Below, in pieces: positions 7,694-15,072 of a stretch of 19,592 bases of DNA. How positions within the stretch are numbered: the stretch's first letter is position 1; every line of letters begins with the position of its first letter. The translations under genes and the position numbers were made by a program. Source of the stretch: Candidatus Bathyarchaeota archaeon (GTDB lineage Archaea; Thermoproteota; Bathyarchaeia; Bathyarchaeales; Bathyarchaeaceae); assembly GCA_029879825.1 (NCBI GenBank), contig JAOUPL010000013.1:1-19592 (forward strand), given 5' to 3'. The notes beneath the pieces were generated by a model that worked only from the letters and a program-made list of their open reading frames with translations, had not been told where the DNA came from and did not search any database.

Positions 7694-8049
7694 CTCTCAC
7701 CCTCCTCTATTCTAATGGTTTTTTCCACGAGTTTCAGAAAGATGGGCCCCACTTCCCTTTCACCAAAGGTTTTAGTGAAAACCGACACCAAGGCGATCTT
7801 TTTCATTTTTTCGGCGAGGCGTTCGGCTAGAACACGGGCAATCATCATGTTACGGTCGCCGAGCAGAATTGAAGATAAAGGTGGACCAACCATTTTTCGA
7901 GTTTGCGGTATAGCCACAGCTAGGGTGCCCAGCTGATCTTCTCCTTCACTCAAAAGAATCAAACTCGCGTTTTTTGTTTCAAGATAAATAGATAGGAAAG
8001 GTGTATCTCTTTCAATCATTTTTTCTTGGACAATTTTTGCTCGTGACAT
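7690..8049 (-). CDS. PAC4-like proteasome assembly chaperone family protein
   Basis: This is a 119-residue protein from ATG 8049. Its central part (GTLAVAIPQTRKM, then SSILLGDRN, ARVLAERLAEKMKK and ALVSVFTKT) follows human PSMG4/PAC4 (LAVAMCSRY, TSLLGD, GLAQRLARKTNKQVFVSYNL) segment by segment. PAC4 family members help assemble the 20S proteasome alpha ring in eukaryotes, and archaeal relatives are presumed to do the same. The assignment is by memory of the human protein and the similarity is modest. ATG 8064 would add five residues, but GGAGGG lies inside that extension at the correct distance from ATG 8049, which decides the start. Its stop overlaps the start of the UbiD pseudogene, and it is divergent from endonuclease III. 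Confidence 0.6.
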   Translation of the reverse strand: MSRAKIVQEKMIERDTPFLSIYLETKNASLILLSEGEDQLGTLAVAIPQTRKMVGPPLSSILLGDRNMMIARVLAERLAEKMKKIALVSVFTKTFGEREVGPIFLKLVEKTIRIEEGER

Positions 8050-8065
8050 GGGTGACCCTCCCATG

Positions 8066-8075
8066 TTTATTTATA
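8066..8075 (+). promoter_or_regulatory. TATA box for endonuclease III
   Basis: TTTATTTATA sits in the divergent gap. It predicts a plus-strand start near 8097, about 36 nt before the GTG at 8133, leaving the GGAGGAGG site inside the leader. The spacing supports the shorter start for this gene. Confidence 0.45.
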
Positions 8076-8132
8076 GCGTCGTTCACCCACTATTTAGTGT
8101 TTTCAAGAAATTTGGAGGAGGAAATCAACTCA

Positions 8133-8795
8133 GTGACGGAAGACAGAGCAAAAGAAATTCTCCATATACTTCAAGACAACTTCTCTATTCCACCGTGGGC
8201 ACGTTCAAACAGAGAACCATTTAAAACATTAATCACAACAGTGCTTTCTCAAGTCACAGCTGACAAAAACACGGCTAGGGCCTTCGCAAACCTATCCCAA
8301 AAGTTTTCCATAACCCCAGAAGCCTTGGCCAAGGCAAGCGTTGAGGAGATTGAAGATGCCGTAAGGGTTGGGGGCCTGTATAGGAATAAGTCAAAAGTTA
8401 TCAAGGCTATTTCTCGCGTGATCTTGGAACAGTTCAACGGCTCCTTAGATTTTATCTACTCGCTTCCCCTCGAAGAGGCGCGAAAAATTCTTCTAAACAT
8501 CCCGGGAGTTGGACCTAAAACCGCTGATGTTGTTCTCCTCTTTTGCGCTGGAAAACCAACGGTTCCCGTAGATACCCATGTGAATCGTGTTTCGAAAATG
8601 CTGGGGTTGGCTCCACCAAAGGCTGATTACGAAGGAGTTCGGCGGGCACTTGAAACTCTTTATTCACCCGAAGATTATCTTCCTGTTCATTTGTTGCTTA
8701 TTTCGCTTGGCAGAAAAAATTGCAAGGCGAGGAAACCATTGTGCAAGCTTTGTTCAGTCAACACTTTGTGCCCATCCAAAAGAGTAGAGGATTAA
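8133..8795 (+). CDS. nth: Endonuclease III (DNA glycosylase / AP lyase)
   Basis: This 220-residue base-excision repair enzyme removes oxidised pyrimidines and cleaves the abasic site. The helix-hairpin-helix is NIPGVGPKTADVVL with catalytic Lys129, and the catalytic Asp147 lies in VDTHV. The C-terminal iron-sulfur motif C-X6-C-X2-C-X5-C (CKARKPLCKLCSVNTLC) binds a 4Fe-4S cluster with the same spacing as E. coli Nth. The open frame runs upstream to about 8001, but that would cross the divergent PAC4-like start and its promoter. The GTG at 8133 has GGAGGAGG 11 nt upstream, lies after the TATA box and gives the normal family length, so it is the preferred start; TTG 8112 is possible. The gene converges on the polynucleotide kinase gene with only 18 bp between stops. 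Confidence 0.93.
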   Translation: MTEDRAKEILHILQDNFSIPPWARSNREPFKTLITTVLSQVTADKNTARAFANLSQKFSITPEALAKASVEEIEDAVRVGGLYRNKSKVIKAISRVILEQFNGSLDFIYSLPLEEARKILLNIPGVGPKTADVVLLFCAGKPTVPVDTHVNRVSKMLGLAPPKADYEGVRRALETLYSPEDYLPVHLLLISLGRKNCKARKPLCKLCSVNTLCPSKRVED

Positions 8796-8813
8796 GTAGC
8801 GCGTCGAAACATT

Positions 8814-10100
8814 CTACATAAGGTAGTTCGAATAAATTGTGCTTAGGCCGATTTCCCTGCCATTTTCGTCCAGTTTTATTTGACCGAAACGAATAGTTGA
8901 AACGTTCTCGTTTATCGGAGTGTAAACCTTCATAACCCTCCTTCTATAGTCAACTCCACACAAAATGCCGATCCCCAGAAATTTACCTCGCTCATCTTGA
9001 AGCCCGACAAGCAAGCCTTCTTCTTCGCCCTCCCTTATCACCTTCGCCCTTTTTCCGAAGCTCTCTTCAATCTCTTTCATTTGTTCCTCAGTGACCGACT
9101 GATTTTTCCTTAGAACAACGAAAATTGTGGCGAGCGTTTCTTCGGAGTAAATAGGTCTTTTTCCCAACAAATTCCTTATCTTTTCCATACGTTCTGGAGC
9201 CAGGGGACCGCCAGCGCCTAGCAGAGAGTCTTCAACTTTAACCCAGTTTAGTGCAAATGACTGCACCTTGGCTTGTTTCAAATACTTTTTGTAACTTAAC
9301 TCGCGTAAAATCTTCCTTTTCTCCCGATTTCTTCGCTGTACCAACTGCGGTGAGTCTATTGAAAGAACCTTAGCCTCCTTCAACGCTGTCAGTATGGGCG
9401 TCAACTCGTCCTCTTGCCGTATTCCTACAATCACGCTGGGAGAAACGGTTTTCGTTAACTGAATCTTATATTTGACGGCTTCTTCGCCGTCAACCCATCC
9501 GTCGGTGTTTACAATAAGAAAATCCACATCTGCCTCCATTGCCCTATTTTTCAGCTCAGTTAATCCCTTCATAATCTTGTTTACCGCTCCGCTTGGACTC
9601 GTCAAACCCACAAAATACGCGTTCTCTGCCTTAATTTCAAAGAGATCCTTCACAGGCTCGGAAACGAAATTGAATCCCACCGTTGAAGGCGGTCCTACAT
9701 CAGACTGCCCCAAATCAGCATCTATAATGCCAGTCTTCCATTTCTTTCTCAGCGCCTCATTTGCAAGAAAAGTACAAAAGCTGGTTTTACCCGAGTCCAC
9801 TCCACCCATGACCATAACAGTTACTGGCTTTTTCAAGGATAACACCTCCTTCGCAGCATTTTCCCACGAAGGAGGAACGGTGCCTCCGTCAATTTCTTCA
9901 AAAGAAGCTCCTTCACCTAGCATCAGGTCAAATGTAGCCTTTTTCCTCACTCCAAAAGGTACGCGTTTTCCATCTCTTATTATGATTTTTTCTCCAACCA
10001 TGAACGGTGCGCCTAAAACACTGATCCGTCCTGAAAGAAGACTTACTGACGCAGGACCGTCAACCAGCAACGTTTTCCCTGTTTTGACGATGTGATTCAT
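8814..10100 (-). CDS. Clp1/Grc3-type polynucleotide 5'-hydroxyl kinase
   Basis: This is a 428-residue archaeal Clp1/Grc3 family protein. An N-terminal beta domain (residues 1-85, VDGPASVSLLSGRISVLG) is followed by a P-loop kinase domain with Walker A GGVDSGKTS (Lys105) and the family signature DADLGQSDVGPP (about 127-138), then a C-terminal domain from about residue 300. The family phosphorylates 5'-hydroxyl ends of RNA, and in some cases DNA, using ATP or GTP; eukaryotic relatives act in tRNA splicing and rRNA maturation. Its ATG overlaps the stop of the upstream RNase H-fold gene (ATGA), so the two are translated in a coupled way and may work on the same substrate. All key kinase motifs look intact. 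Confidence 0.9.
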   Translation of the reverse strand: MNHIVKTGKTLLVDGPASVSLLSGRISVLGAPFMVGEKIIIRDGKRVPFGVRKKATFDLMLGEGASFEEIDGGTVPPSWENAAKEVLSLKKPVTVMVMGGVDSGKTSFCTFLANEALRKKWKTGIIDADLGQSDVGPPSTVGFNFVSEPVKDLFEIKAENAYFVGLTSPSGAVNKIMKGLTELKNRAMEADVDFLIVNTDGWVDGEEAVKYKIQLTKTVSPSVIVGIRQEDELTPILTALKEAKVLSIDSPQLVQRRNREKRKILRELSYKKYLKQAKVQSFALNWVKVEDSLLGAGGPLAPERMEKIRNLLGKRPIYSEETLATIFVVLRKNQSVTEEQMKEIEESFGKRAKVIREGEEEGLLVGLQDERGKFLGIGILCGVDYRRRVMKVYTPINENVSTIRFGQIKLDENGREIGLSTIYSNYLM

Positions 10101-10729
10101 TGCGTTTTTCTCCGAGGAAAGATCTGCCCCTTTCTTCCCGCGATTTCTATGGCGGACAGCGCGTCTCTTAGTCCTCTCCGATGGGCGGTTTCATTCATGA
10201 AACGACTGGTTCCAGCTTCACTCACTACTTCTATAACGATCTCCTGTGGTAAAGCTTCATCCAATGAATGTAGTAGTCCTTTAGTATGAGTAGGAGCACC
10301 ATCTCCTACCTTCACTATACTAACGGTAGCTGGAACTCTCTTTAAATCATCTAGAATGACATTTACCGTTTCCTTCAAACTTGAACAATCAAGGGTTTCC
10401 AGAACGTTGTCGTCACCCAAAACTGCTACTCCGTAGGTTTCACCTGGGTCCACTCCGACAACAACTTCTTCGTAGCTCCGCTTTCCGTGAACGCCAAGAA
10501 GCGCCTCGTCAATAACCGATGCGGGGTTTGATTCGTACTCAAAAATGAGAATGTTAGGATGCGTTACTAAATGACGTTCTTCCTTGGTGGTTATAACCAC
10601 TTTAATGTTTAAAGGAATGGGGTCCCAAGGCTTCAGACTCAAGAAGGGCAGATCTTTTCTTTTAAGTTCTTTTACCAGTTTATAATAGGCTCTTCCGGAT
10701 ACCGTTGCGAGCGCGATTTTTGCTTTCAT
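10097..10729 (-). CDS. Tex/YqgF-like RNase H-fold protein of unknown function
   Basis: The 210-residue protein has an N-terminal alpha/beta region (1-80) and a C-terminal RNase H-like domain. VGVDPGETYGVAVLG holds Asp94, VGDGAPTHTK is like the IGNGTASRET loop of Tex, VSEAGTS holds Glu171 like the Tex VSEAGAS motif, and LRDALSAIEIAGR holds Asp189 where Tex has LRGAVSIARR. The order is that of the YqgF/RuvC-like domain. Asp94, Asp143, Glu171 and Asp189 could form a metal site, so nuclease activity is conceivable, although Tex itself is an RNA-binding transcription factor. The gene is the first of a two-gene unit and overlaps the polynucleotide kinase by ATGA. Function is unknown; the fold call is by motif only. 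Confidence 0.7.
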   Translation of the reverse strand: MKAKIALATVSGRAYYKLVKELKRKDLPFLSLKPWDPIPLNIKVVITTKEERHLVTHPNILIFEYESNPASVIDEALLGVHGKRSYEEVVVGVDPGETYGVAVLGDDNVLETLDCSSLKETVNVILDDLKRVPATVSIVKVGDGAPTHTKGLLHSLDEALPQEIVIEVVSEAGTSRFMNETAHRRGLRDALSAIEIAGRKGQIFPRRKTQ

Positions 10730-10890
10730 AAGGGTGCCCTTTTACACTTTATGGAAGAGAAACAATTGGTTAAAGATAAGAAGGTGATTGTATGCATAAC
10801 TGTGACCCTACATGCTTCCCTCTGTTCTTTCTCGGCTTCTTAAATATGTTGTGAATTAACGGTTCCAGAAACAAACAGTAGAGACAATGC

Positions 10891-10899
10891 TTATAATTT
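10891..10899 (+). promoter_or_regulatory. TATA box for radB, implying leaderless transcription
   Basis: TTATAATTT is centred 26 bp before the GTG at 10921. That is the usual archaeal distance from TATA centre to transcription start, so the transcript probably begins at or next to the start codon. Confidence 0.55.
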
Positions 10900-10920
10900 T
10901 TGGGTTTATATTCGCTTCTT

Positions 10921-11625
10921 GTGTGGAGAGTCTTGCAGCGTCTAGTTCCGACGGGTTGTGGTTCGCTTGACAAATTGCTAGGAGGAGGGTTTCCTGCTGA
11001 TGGAGTCTCCCTTGTTTATGGAGAGGCGGAAACGGCTAAAACCTCCCTTGCTGTCCAATGTGCTGTTAATTGCGCAAGAATGGGTTATAAGTCCCTTTTT
11101 ATAGACTCAGATGGAACTTTTTCTTCAAAGCGGCTTTCACAGATAGCATACTATGATTATGAGAAAATTTCTCCTTTGATAATCTTGATGAGACCAACAA
11201 CCTTTCAAGAGCAAATCAGAGTAATAGATAATCTTGACGAATACGTAACCAGAAAATTCGGGCTGATGGTTGTCGACACCATTACGTCACTATATCGTGT
11301 TGAACTTGAAGGCCCAAAGGAAACGTTTGCCTTGAATCGAGAATTGAATAGGCAGGTCGCGTTGTTGACTCAAATCGTCAAAACTCACAAGGTGGCAGCC
11401 CTCATCATCAGCCAAGTGAGAAGCGTTTTTCATGGAAAACAGGTCAGTATAGAACCAGTTGCTACGCGGGTTCTGAAGTTCTGGTCAGACGTTGTGCTCA
11501 ATTTAGAGCTAACAGGCCAGACACGTGTTATAAAAGTCCTTCTTGAAAAACATCCGGAACGCAGGCGTTCTGCGAGTTGCTACGTCAAGATAGAAAGAAC
11601 AGGTATTCACGATTACAGAAGCTAG
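10921..11625 (+). CDS. radB: RadB-like RecA-family ATPase
   Basis: This 234-residue RecA/RadA-fold ATPase lacks the N-terminal helix-hairpin-helix domain of RadA, as RadB proteins do. It begins with VPTGCGSLDKLLGGGFP, then the P-loop GEAETAKTS (Lys40), a Walker B strand FGLMVVDTITSLY, and the L2-like LIISQVRSVFHG. RadB is a recombinase paralogue thought to assist RadA in homologous recombination. The P-loop departs from GxxxxGKT: Ala replaces the Gly before Lys. The frame is open from TTG 10900, but the TATA box at 10891-10899 overlaps that site, so GTG 10921 is chosen. The carS gene follows 40 bp later and may share the transcript. A KaiC-like ATPase is the alternative, but size and single domain favour RadB. 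Confidence 0.85.
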   Translation: MWRVLQRLVPTGCGSLDKLLGGGFPADGVSLVYGEAETAKTSLAVQCAVNCARMGYKSLFIDSDGTFSSKRLSQIAYYDYEKISPLIILMRPTTFQEQIRVIDNLDEYVTRKFGLMVVDTITSLYRVELEGPKETFALNRELNRQVALLTQIVKTHKVAALIISQVRSVFHGKQVSIEPVATRVLKFWSDVVLNLELTGQTRVIKVLLEKHPERRRSASCYVKIERTGIHDYRS

Positions 11626-11665
11626 GTTTTATTTTCTTCAAGTCATGAATGAATGGTGAAAGAAC

Positions 11666-12202
11666 ATGCTGGTAACAATAATTGACGTCGGCTACGCGCT
11701 ATGGTTTATATTTCCGGCCTATTGCGCTAATGCTGCTCCTGTTATTTTCGGTGGAGGGCCTCCCGTCGATTTCGGCAAGATTTTTTTAGACGGAAAACCG
11801 ATACTTGGATCACATAAAACCCTTCGAGGTTTTTTCTCCGGTCTTCTTGTGGGAACGTTAGTTGGTTTCCTTCAAACCCTTCTCTTTCAACATGTTCTTT
11901 TTCAATATGATACTCAGTTTCGATATGATGTATTGCTCGGATTTATGATTTCGCTAGGGGCGTTAGTAGGCGATTTAGTTGAATCCTTCATCAAGCGACG
12001 ACTAGAACTTCCCCCCGGGACCTCACTTCCCATAGGGGACCAGCTTGATTTTGTTGCCGGAGCATTCCTCTTTTCGCTTACAGTTTCACCGCCTTCCTTG
12101 CTCACGATGTTGATAATTCTTGTCATAACGCCTCCCATACATTTCTTAACAAACCTGTTAGCGCGTCTTTTGGGCATAAAAAGGAAAAGCAGAGGCAAGT
12201 GA
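11666..12202 (+). CDS. carS: CDP-archaeol synthase
   Basis: This is a 178-residue integral membrane enzyme of archaeal lipid synthesis that transfers CMP from CTP to 2,3-di-O-geranylgeranylglyceryl phosphate. The N-terminus shows PAYCANAAPVIFGGG and then DGKPILGSHKTLRGF, the family signature. The C-terminal half has LGALVGDLVESFIKRR and PIGDQLDF, typical of the cytidylyltransferase membrane family with metal-binding aspartates. About five hydrophobic segments can be counted, including 3-22, 55-75, 90-110 and 125-165. Length matches the family. The start is ATG 11666, preceded by GGTGAAAG. It follows radB closely on the same strand and converges on the OSTC-like gene. Confidence 0.93.
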   Translation: MLVTIIDVGYALWFIFPAYCANAAPVIFGGGPPVDFGKIFLDGKPILGSHKTLRGFFSGLLVGTLVGFLQTLLFQHVLFQYDTQFRYDVLLGFMISLGALVGDLVESFIKRRLELPPGTSLPIGDQLDFVAGAFLFSLTVSPPSLLTMLIILVITPPIHFLTNLLARLLGIKRKSRGK

Positions 12203-12243
12203 CGAAACGATTGGTTAACACATGCTTCAATTTCTATGGAAGG

Positions 12244-12666
12244 CTAGACCCACCTAGCTAACAGAGAACGTTCGATGAAAATATATGCGATGACGACCAG
12301 AACACAGCCCACTAAAAGCATCATATACGCTTGACGTGCCCTATAAGCATACTTTGTGCTTTGATACGTTAAAAGGAAACCCACAACTCCGATGGCATAG
12401 ATAACCATAACAATTATGCTTTCTACAAGAAATTGTTCATTTAGAGCATAAGGATAATAGGTGACGATTCTTCCACCTGCCGCAACAATTACCAAGAGCG
12501 GCTTTTCTAAGAGATCGTAGACTCCACCTCCAAGCAGGAAAAGAGACGCAGCGACCACTAGAACGGCAGTAACAAATATGGAAGGTTTAGCGGTCACCAT
12601 TTTCCAGTAGGCTTTTTGCATAGAAAACGCAAGAGATGAAATTCTTCTTCTGAACCCCCCTGCCAT
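12244..12666 (-). CDS. OSTC / OST3-OST6-like membrane protein
   Basis: This 140-residue protein has three transmembrane segments (about 29-50, 80-101 and 113-132). The stretch KPSIFVTAVLVV, then GGGVYDLLEKP, YALNEQFLVES and GVVGFLLTYQS aligns in order with human OSTC (MPSAMTVYALVV, GGIIYDVIVEP, YRVNGQYIMEG, GGLGFIILDRS). OSTC and the membrane part of OST3/OST6 belong to the eukaryotic oligosaccharyltransferase, where they link the STT3 complex to its partners. The archaeal protein may play a similar accessory role in N-glycosylation; that is an inference from similarity recalled from memory. It starts 3 nt after the small Cys/His protein and probably shares the topA transcript. No STT3 gene is present in this window. 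Confidence 0.6.
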   Translation of the reverse strand: MAGGFRRRISSLAFSMQKAYWKMVTAKPSIFVTAVLVVAASLFLLGGGVYDLLEKPLLVIVAAGGRIVTYYPYALNEQFLVESIIVMVIYAIGVVGFLLTYQSTKYAYRARQAYMMLLVGCVLVVIAYIFIERSLLARWV

Positions 12667-12669
12667 GGT

Positions 12670-12882
12670 TTACCTATCTCCGTCTTTCATTAATTTCTCT
12701 ACTACTTCTTTCGCCCAAGAGCCTGTATATGAATTCTTCAGAATCTCATTTAAATATTCCCTATATGAAATGTCCATCGCCCTTTTCCAATCCTCATACT
12801 TTTGGACAATGCTTCTATAGGCTTTTTCGTGGAGTTCGCAGTATTTCTCCACAGCTTCCTTATTGCAAATTCTGCATTTCAT
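12670..12882 (-). CDS. Small conserved Cys/His-motif protein, function unknown
   Basis: The 70-residue protein begins MKCRICNKEAVEKYCELHEKA, giving a possible zinc site C-X2-C then C-X2-H, followed by a long charged helix to the end. It starts inside topA: the 23-nt overlap uses another frame, and GGAGG inside the topA coding sequence stands at the right distance from ATG 12882. That placement, the motif and the tight spacing to the next gene (3 nt) support a real gene. I do not recognise the family. It may bind nucleic acid or a partner of its operon neighbours, but nothing in the sequence says which. Confidence 0.75.
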   Translation of the reverse strand: MKCRICNKEAVEKYCELHEKAYRSIVQKYEDWKRAMDISYREYLNEILKNSYTGSWAKEVVEKLMKDGDR

Positions 12883-14959
12883 TACGTTTCCTCCTTTCTT
12901 CCTTTAAGGGACAATTAGGATTGAAGCACAGCCTCCACGGTCTCCGACCTCTAATCTGCACTCGCACTAGTGGCCATCCGCAGGAGCTACAAGTTTTTTC
13001 CATGGGTTTGGCGGTTCCGCGTTGGGGAAGAGGAAATGATGTTTTACAGATGCCTTTGAAATAGTTTGTGCATCCGATGAAGCGCTTCCTAGTTCTCCGA
13101 GAAAACAAAATCATCAAAGTACCCGTACCGCAAGTCGGACAGCCTCCTACGATTCGTTCTTGCATTCGCGCTCTTTTAATTGCGTTGCTCAATGCTTCCC
13201 CTATTGGTCCCTCTTTTTCCTTGAACTGTTCCAGCTGCGGCTTTAGCTGCTCAACAGCTTCCAAGAGTATGTTTTCCCTTTTCTCGCTTTTGCTCTGAAT
13301 TCGTTCCATTTTTTTCTCAAGTTCTTGAGTGAGCTTTACTGAAATGACTCTTGGTGCACATTTGCTGAGGATGTCGACGATGTCGAACCCCAAATCGGTT
13401 ACTACCATTCTTTCATCTGTCACGTATCCTCGATTATAAAGAGTTTCAATGATGTCTGCTCTCGTAGCCTTTGTTCCGATTCCAAGCCCTTCCATTTTCT
13501 TGAGAAGGCTGCTTGGGTTGTAACGCGGCGGTGGATTAGTAAACTTGTCGTCGCGCATAACTCGCTTTAAAAGAATTGTTTCACCTTCTTTGATGGGAGG
13601 CAACAACGTTTCTTCGGCTCTGGCGTATGGTTTGTAGAATTGCATCCACCCTTCTTTCAGGATTCTTCTTCCCCTCAGAAAGAAGTTGTGACTATTTACC
13701 TCTAGGCGAATTTTTACGCTTTGTTTGATCGCTGTCTCTCCGAAAACAGCCATAAACCGTTTGACGACTAGGTCCCACACTTTTTTCTCGGGGTCGCTTA
13801 ACGTTCGCTCTGGCAGGTTCCCTGTAGGATATACAGCGGGATGCGCAGGGTCTTCTTTAGCGCCTTCCCTTGGTTTCAACTCTTCCTTTTCCAAAAGTTT
13901 TGAGGCTAGTTTTTTGTATGCAGGTTCTTTACTCAAAGCGTTGAGTATTTTTTTGTAGTCTATTATCGGGGGCAGTTTCTGGCTGCTTGTTCGTGGATAT
14001 GAAATCAAGGCGTCAAGATATAGCCGCTGAGCGATGCCCAATGTTCGCCTAGGAGTATACCCAAATAGGCTGTATGCCTCAGTTTGCAGTGTGCCTATGT
14101 CAAAGGGTATTGGAGGCTTCTGATGAAACTTTCTCACGCCAACTTCCTTGATTTCTCCTATCTTATCCGTGCAAGCCCTTACAACAGCATCAGCTTCCGC
14201 CTTTTTCTCAATTCTTTTTCTTTCATACTCTACTTCGCACGTAGATTTCTTGATTTCAACCTCAGCTTTTATTTCCCAATATGGAGTAGGTACAAAGCTG
14301 CGAATTTCCTTTTCTCTTCCGATTAAGAATCTTAAAGTGGGTCCTTGCACTCTTCCCGTGCTTAAAGTGGAATATCTTCCACTCCAGCGGCGAGCCGCCA
14401 AAGTTAATGCCCGTGAAAGATTCACGCCGTAGAGCCAGTCAACTTCATGCCTGGTTCTTCCAGCTTCTATAAGGGCAAAATTGAGTTGAGGAAGAGGTTC
14501 TTCGTAGGCTCTTTCTAACTCGCTTTTCATGAGCGTGGAAAACTTCATCCTCTTTGCTACGCCTTCTTTGTTTTCACAGGCGTATTTTAGTATGCAATAG
14601 CCGATGAGGCTTCCTTCAAGGTCGTAGTCGCAAGCGGCTATGAAATCTTCAGCATCCTTGGCCAGCTTTGAAATCGTTTCAATCCATGTGCGAATTTGTT
14701 TTGCTCCTCTTTCCGCCAAGTGTCGTGGCGCCCACTTGAAGTTGAAAACAGGATAATAGTTTCTTCTTCCCCTTTCATGAATCACCGTGTAGAGGTGCCC
14801 GAGGGCTGGAACAACGACGAGTTCTCGGTCTCGATGAGCAATGAAATAGGGCACTCCATTCTCCTCAACTTTTTTGGGCTTCCCCTTACCGTCAAGCGCT
14901 TGTGCAATCCGTTGGGCAGCATCCGGTTTTTCGGTGATGATCAAGGTGTATTTTCCCAT
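12860..14959 (-). CDS. topA: DNA topoisomerase I (type IA, archaeal)
   Basis: This 699-residue type IA topoisomerase relaxes negative supercoils through a 5'-phosphotyrosine intermediate. The Toprim domain has Glu10 (ITEKPDAA) and the metal motif CDYDLEG (Asp111, Asp113, Glu115). The active Tyr321 lies in ALISYPRTS, with the usual Arg two residues after. The C-terminal part carries two zinc fingers: CPTCGTGTLM paired with GCTNYFKGIC, and CSSCGWPL paired with CFNPNC. Length and domain order are normal for the archaeal enzyme. The frame could begin at TTG 14962, but ATG 14959 is the next codon and is more natural; GGAAAGG lies upstream. It is divergent from the M55 peptidase and heads a probable three-gene unit. 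Confidence 0.95.
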   Translation of the reverse strand: MGKYTLIITEKPDAAQRIAQALDGKGKPKKVEENGVPYFIAHRDRELVVVPALGHLYTVIHERGRRNYYPVFNFKWAPRHLAERGAKQIRTWIETISKLAKDAEDFIAACDYDLEGSLIGYCILKYACENKEGVAKRMKFSTLMKSELERAYEEPLPQLNFALIEAGRTRHEVDWLYGVNLSRALTLAARRWSGRYSTLSTGRVQGPTLRFLIGREKEIRSFVPTPYWEIKAEVEIKKSTCEVEYERKRIEKKAEADAVVRACTDKIGEIKEVGVRKFHQKPPIPFDIGTLQTEAYSLFGYTPRRTLGIAQRLYLDALISYPRTSSQKLPPIIDYKKILNALSKEPAYKKLASKLLEKEELKPREGAKEDPAHPAVYPTGNLPERTLSDPEKKVWDLVVKRFMAVFGETAIKQSVKIRLEVNSHNFFLRGRRILKEGWMQFYKPYARAEETLLPPIKEGETILLKRVMRDDKFTNPPPRYNPSSLLKKMEGLGIGTKATRADIIETLYNRGYVTDERMVVTDLGFDIVDILSKCAPRVISVKLTQELEKKMERIQSKSEKRENILLEAVEQLKPQLEQFKEKEGPIGEALSNAIKRARMQERIVGGCPTCGTGTLMILFSRRTRKRFIGCTNYFKGICKTSFPLPQRGTAKPMEKTCSSCGWPLVRVQIRGRRPWRLCFNPNCPLKEERRKRNEMQNLQ

Positions 14960-14999
14960 CAACGTATCCTTTCCCTTTCTTTTCAGACACGCACGGAAG

Positions 15000-15007
15000 C
15001 TATAAAT
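15000..15007 (-). promoter_or_regulatory. Candidate TATA box for topA
   Basis: ATTTATAG on the minus strand (CTATAAAT on the plus strand) predicts a start near 14978 and a 19-nt leader before ATG 14959. The same box could also serve the divergent peptidase gene. Confidence 0.35.
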
Positions 15008-15018
15008 GATTTACGACT

Positions 15019-15028
15019 CAAAATTAAA
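15019..15028 (+). promoter_or_regulatory. Candidate TATA box for the M55 peptidase
   Basis: CAAAATTAAATC lies 50 bp ahead of the TTG start. Its centre predicts a transcript start near 15050, with a 20-nt leader that includes the weak GGAGC site at 15059-15063. Confidence 0.3.
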
Positions 15029-15072
15029 TCATTTCACAAACAGAGGCGCTTGGACACCTGGAGCAGCAACCT

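Noticed and set aside
8001..8132. Longer N-terminus for endonuclease III
   Set aside because: It would cross the divergent PAC4-like start and the TATA box, and would add a hydrophobic leader foreign to the family.
10770..10973. Minus-strand 67-residue open frame ahead of radB
   Set aside because: It lies antisense to the radB start and promoter, has no ribosome site, and its composition looks random.
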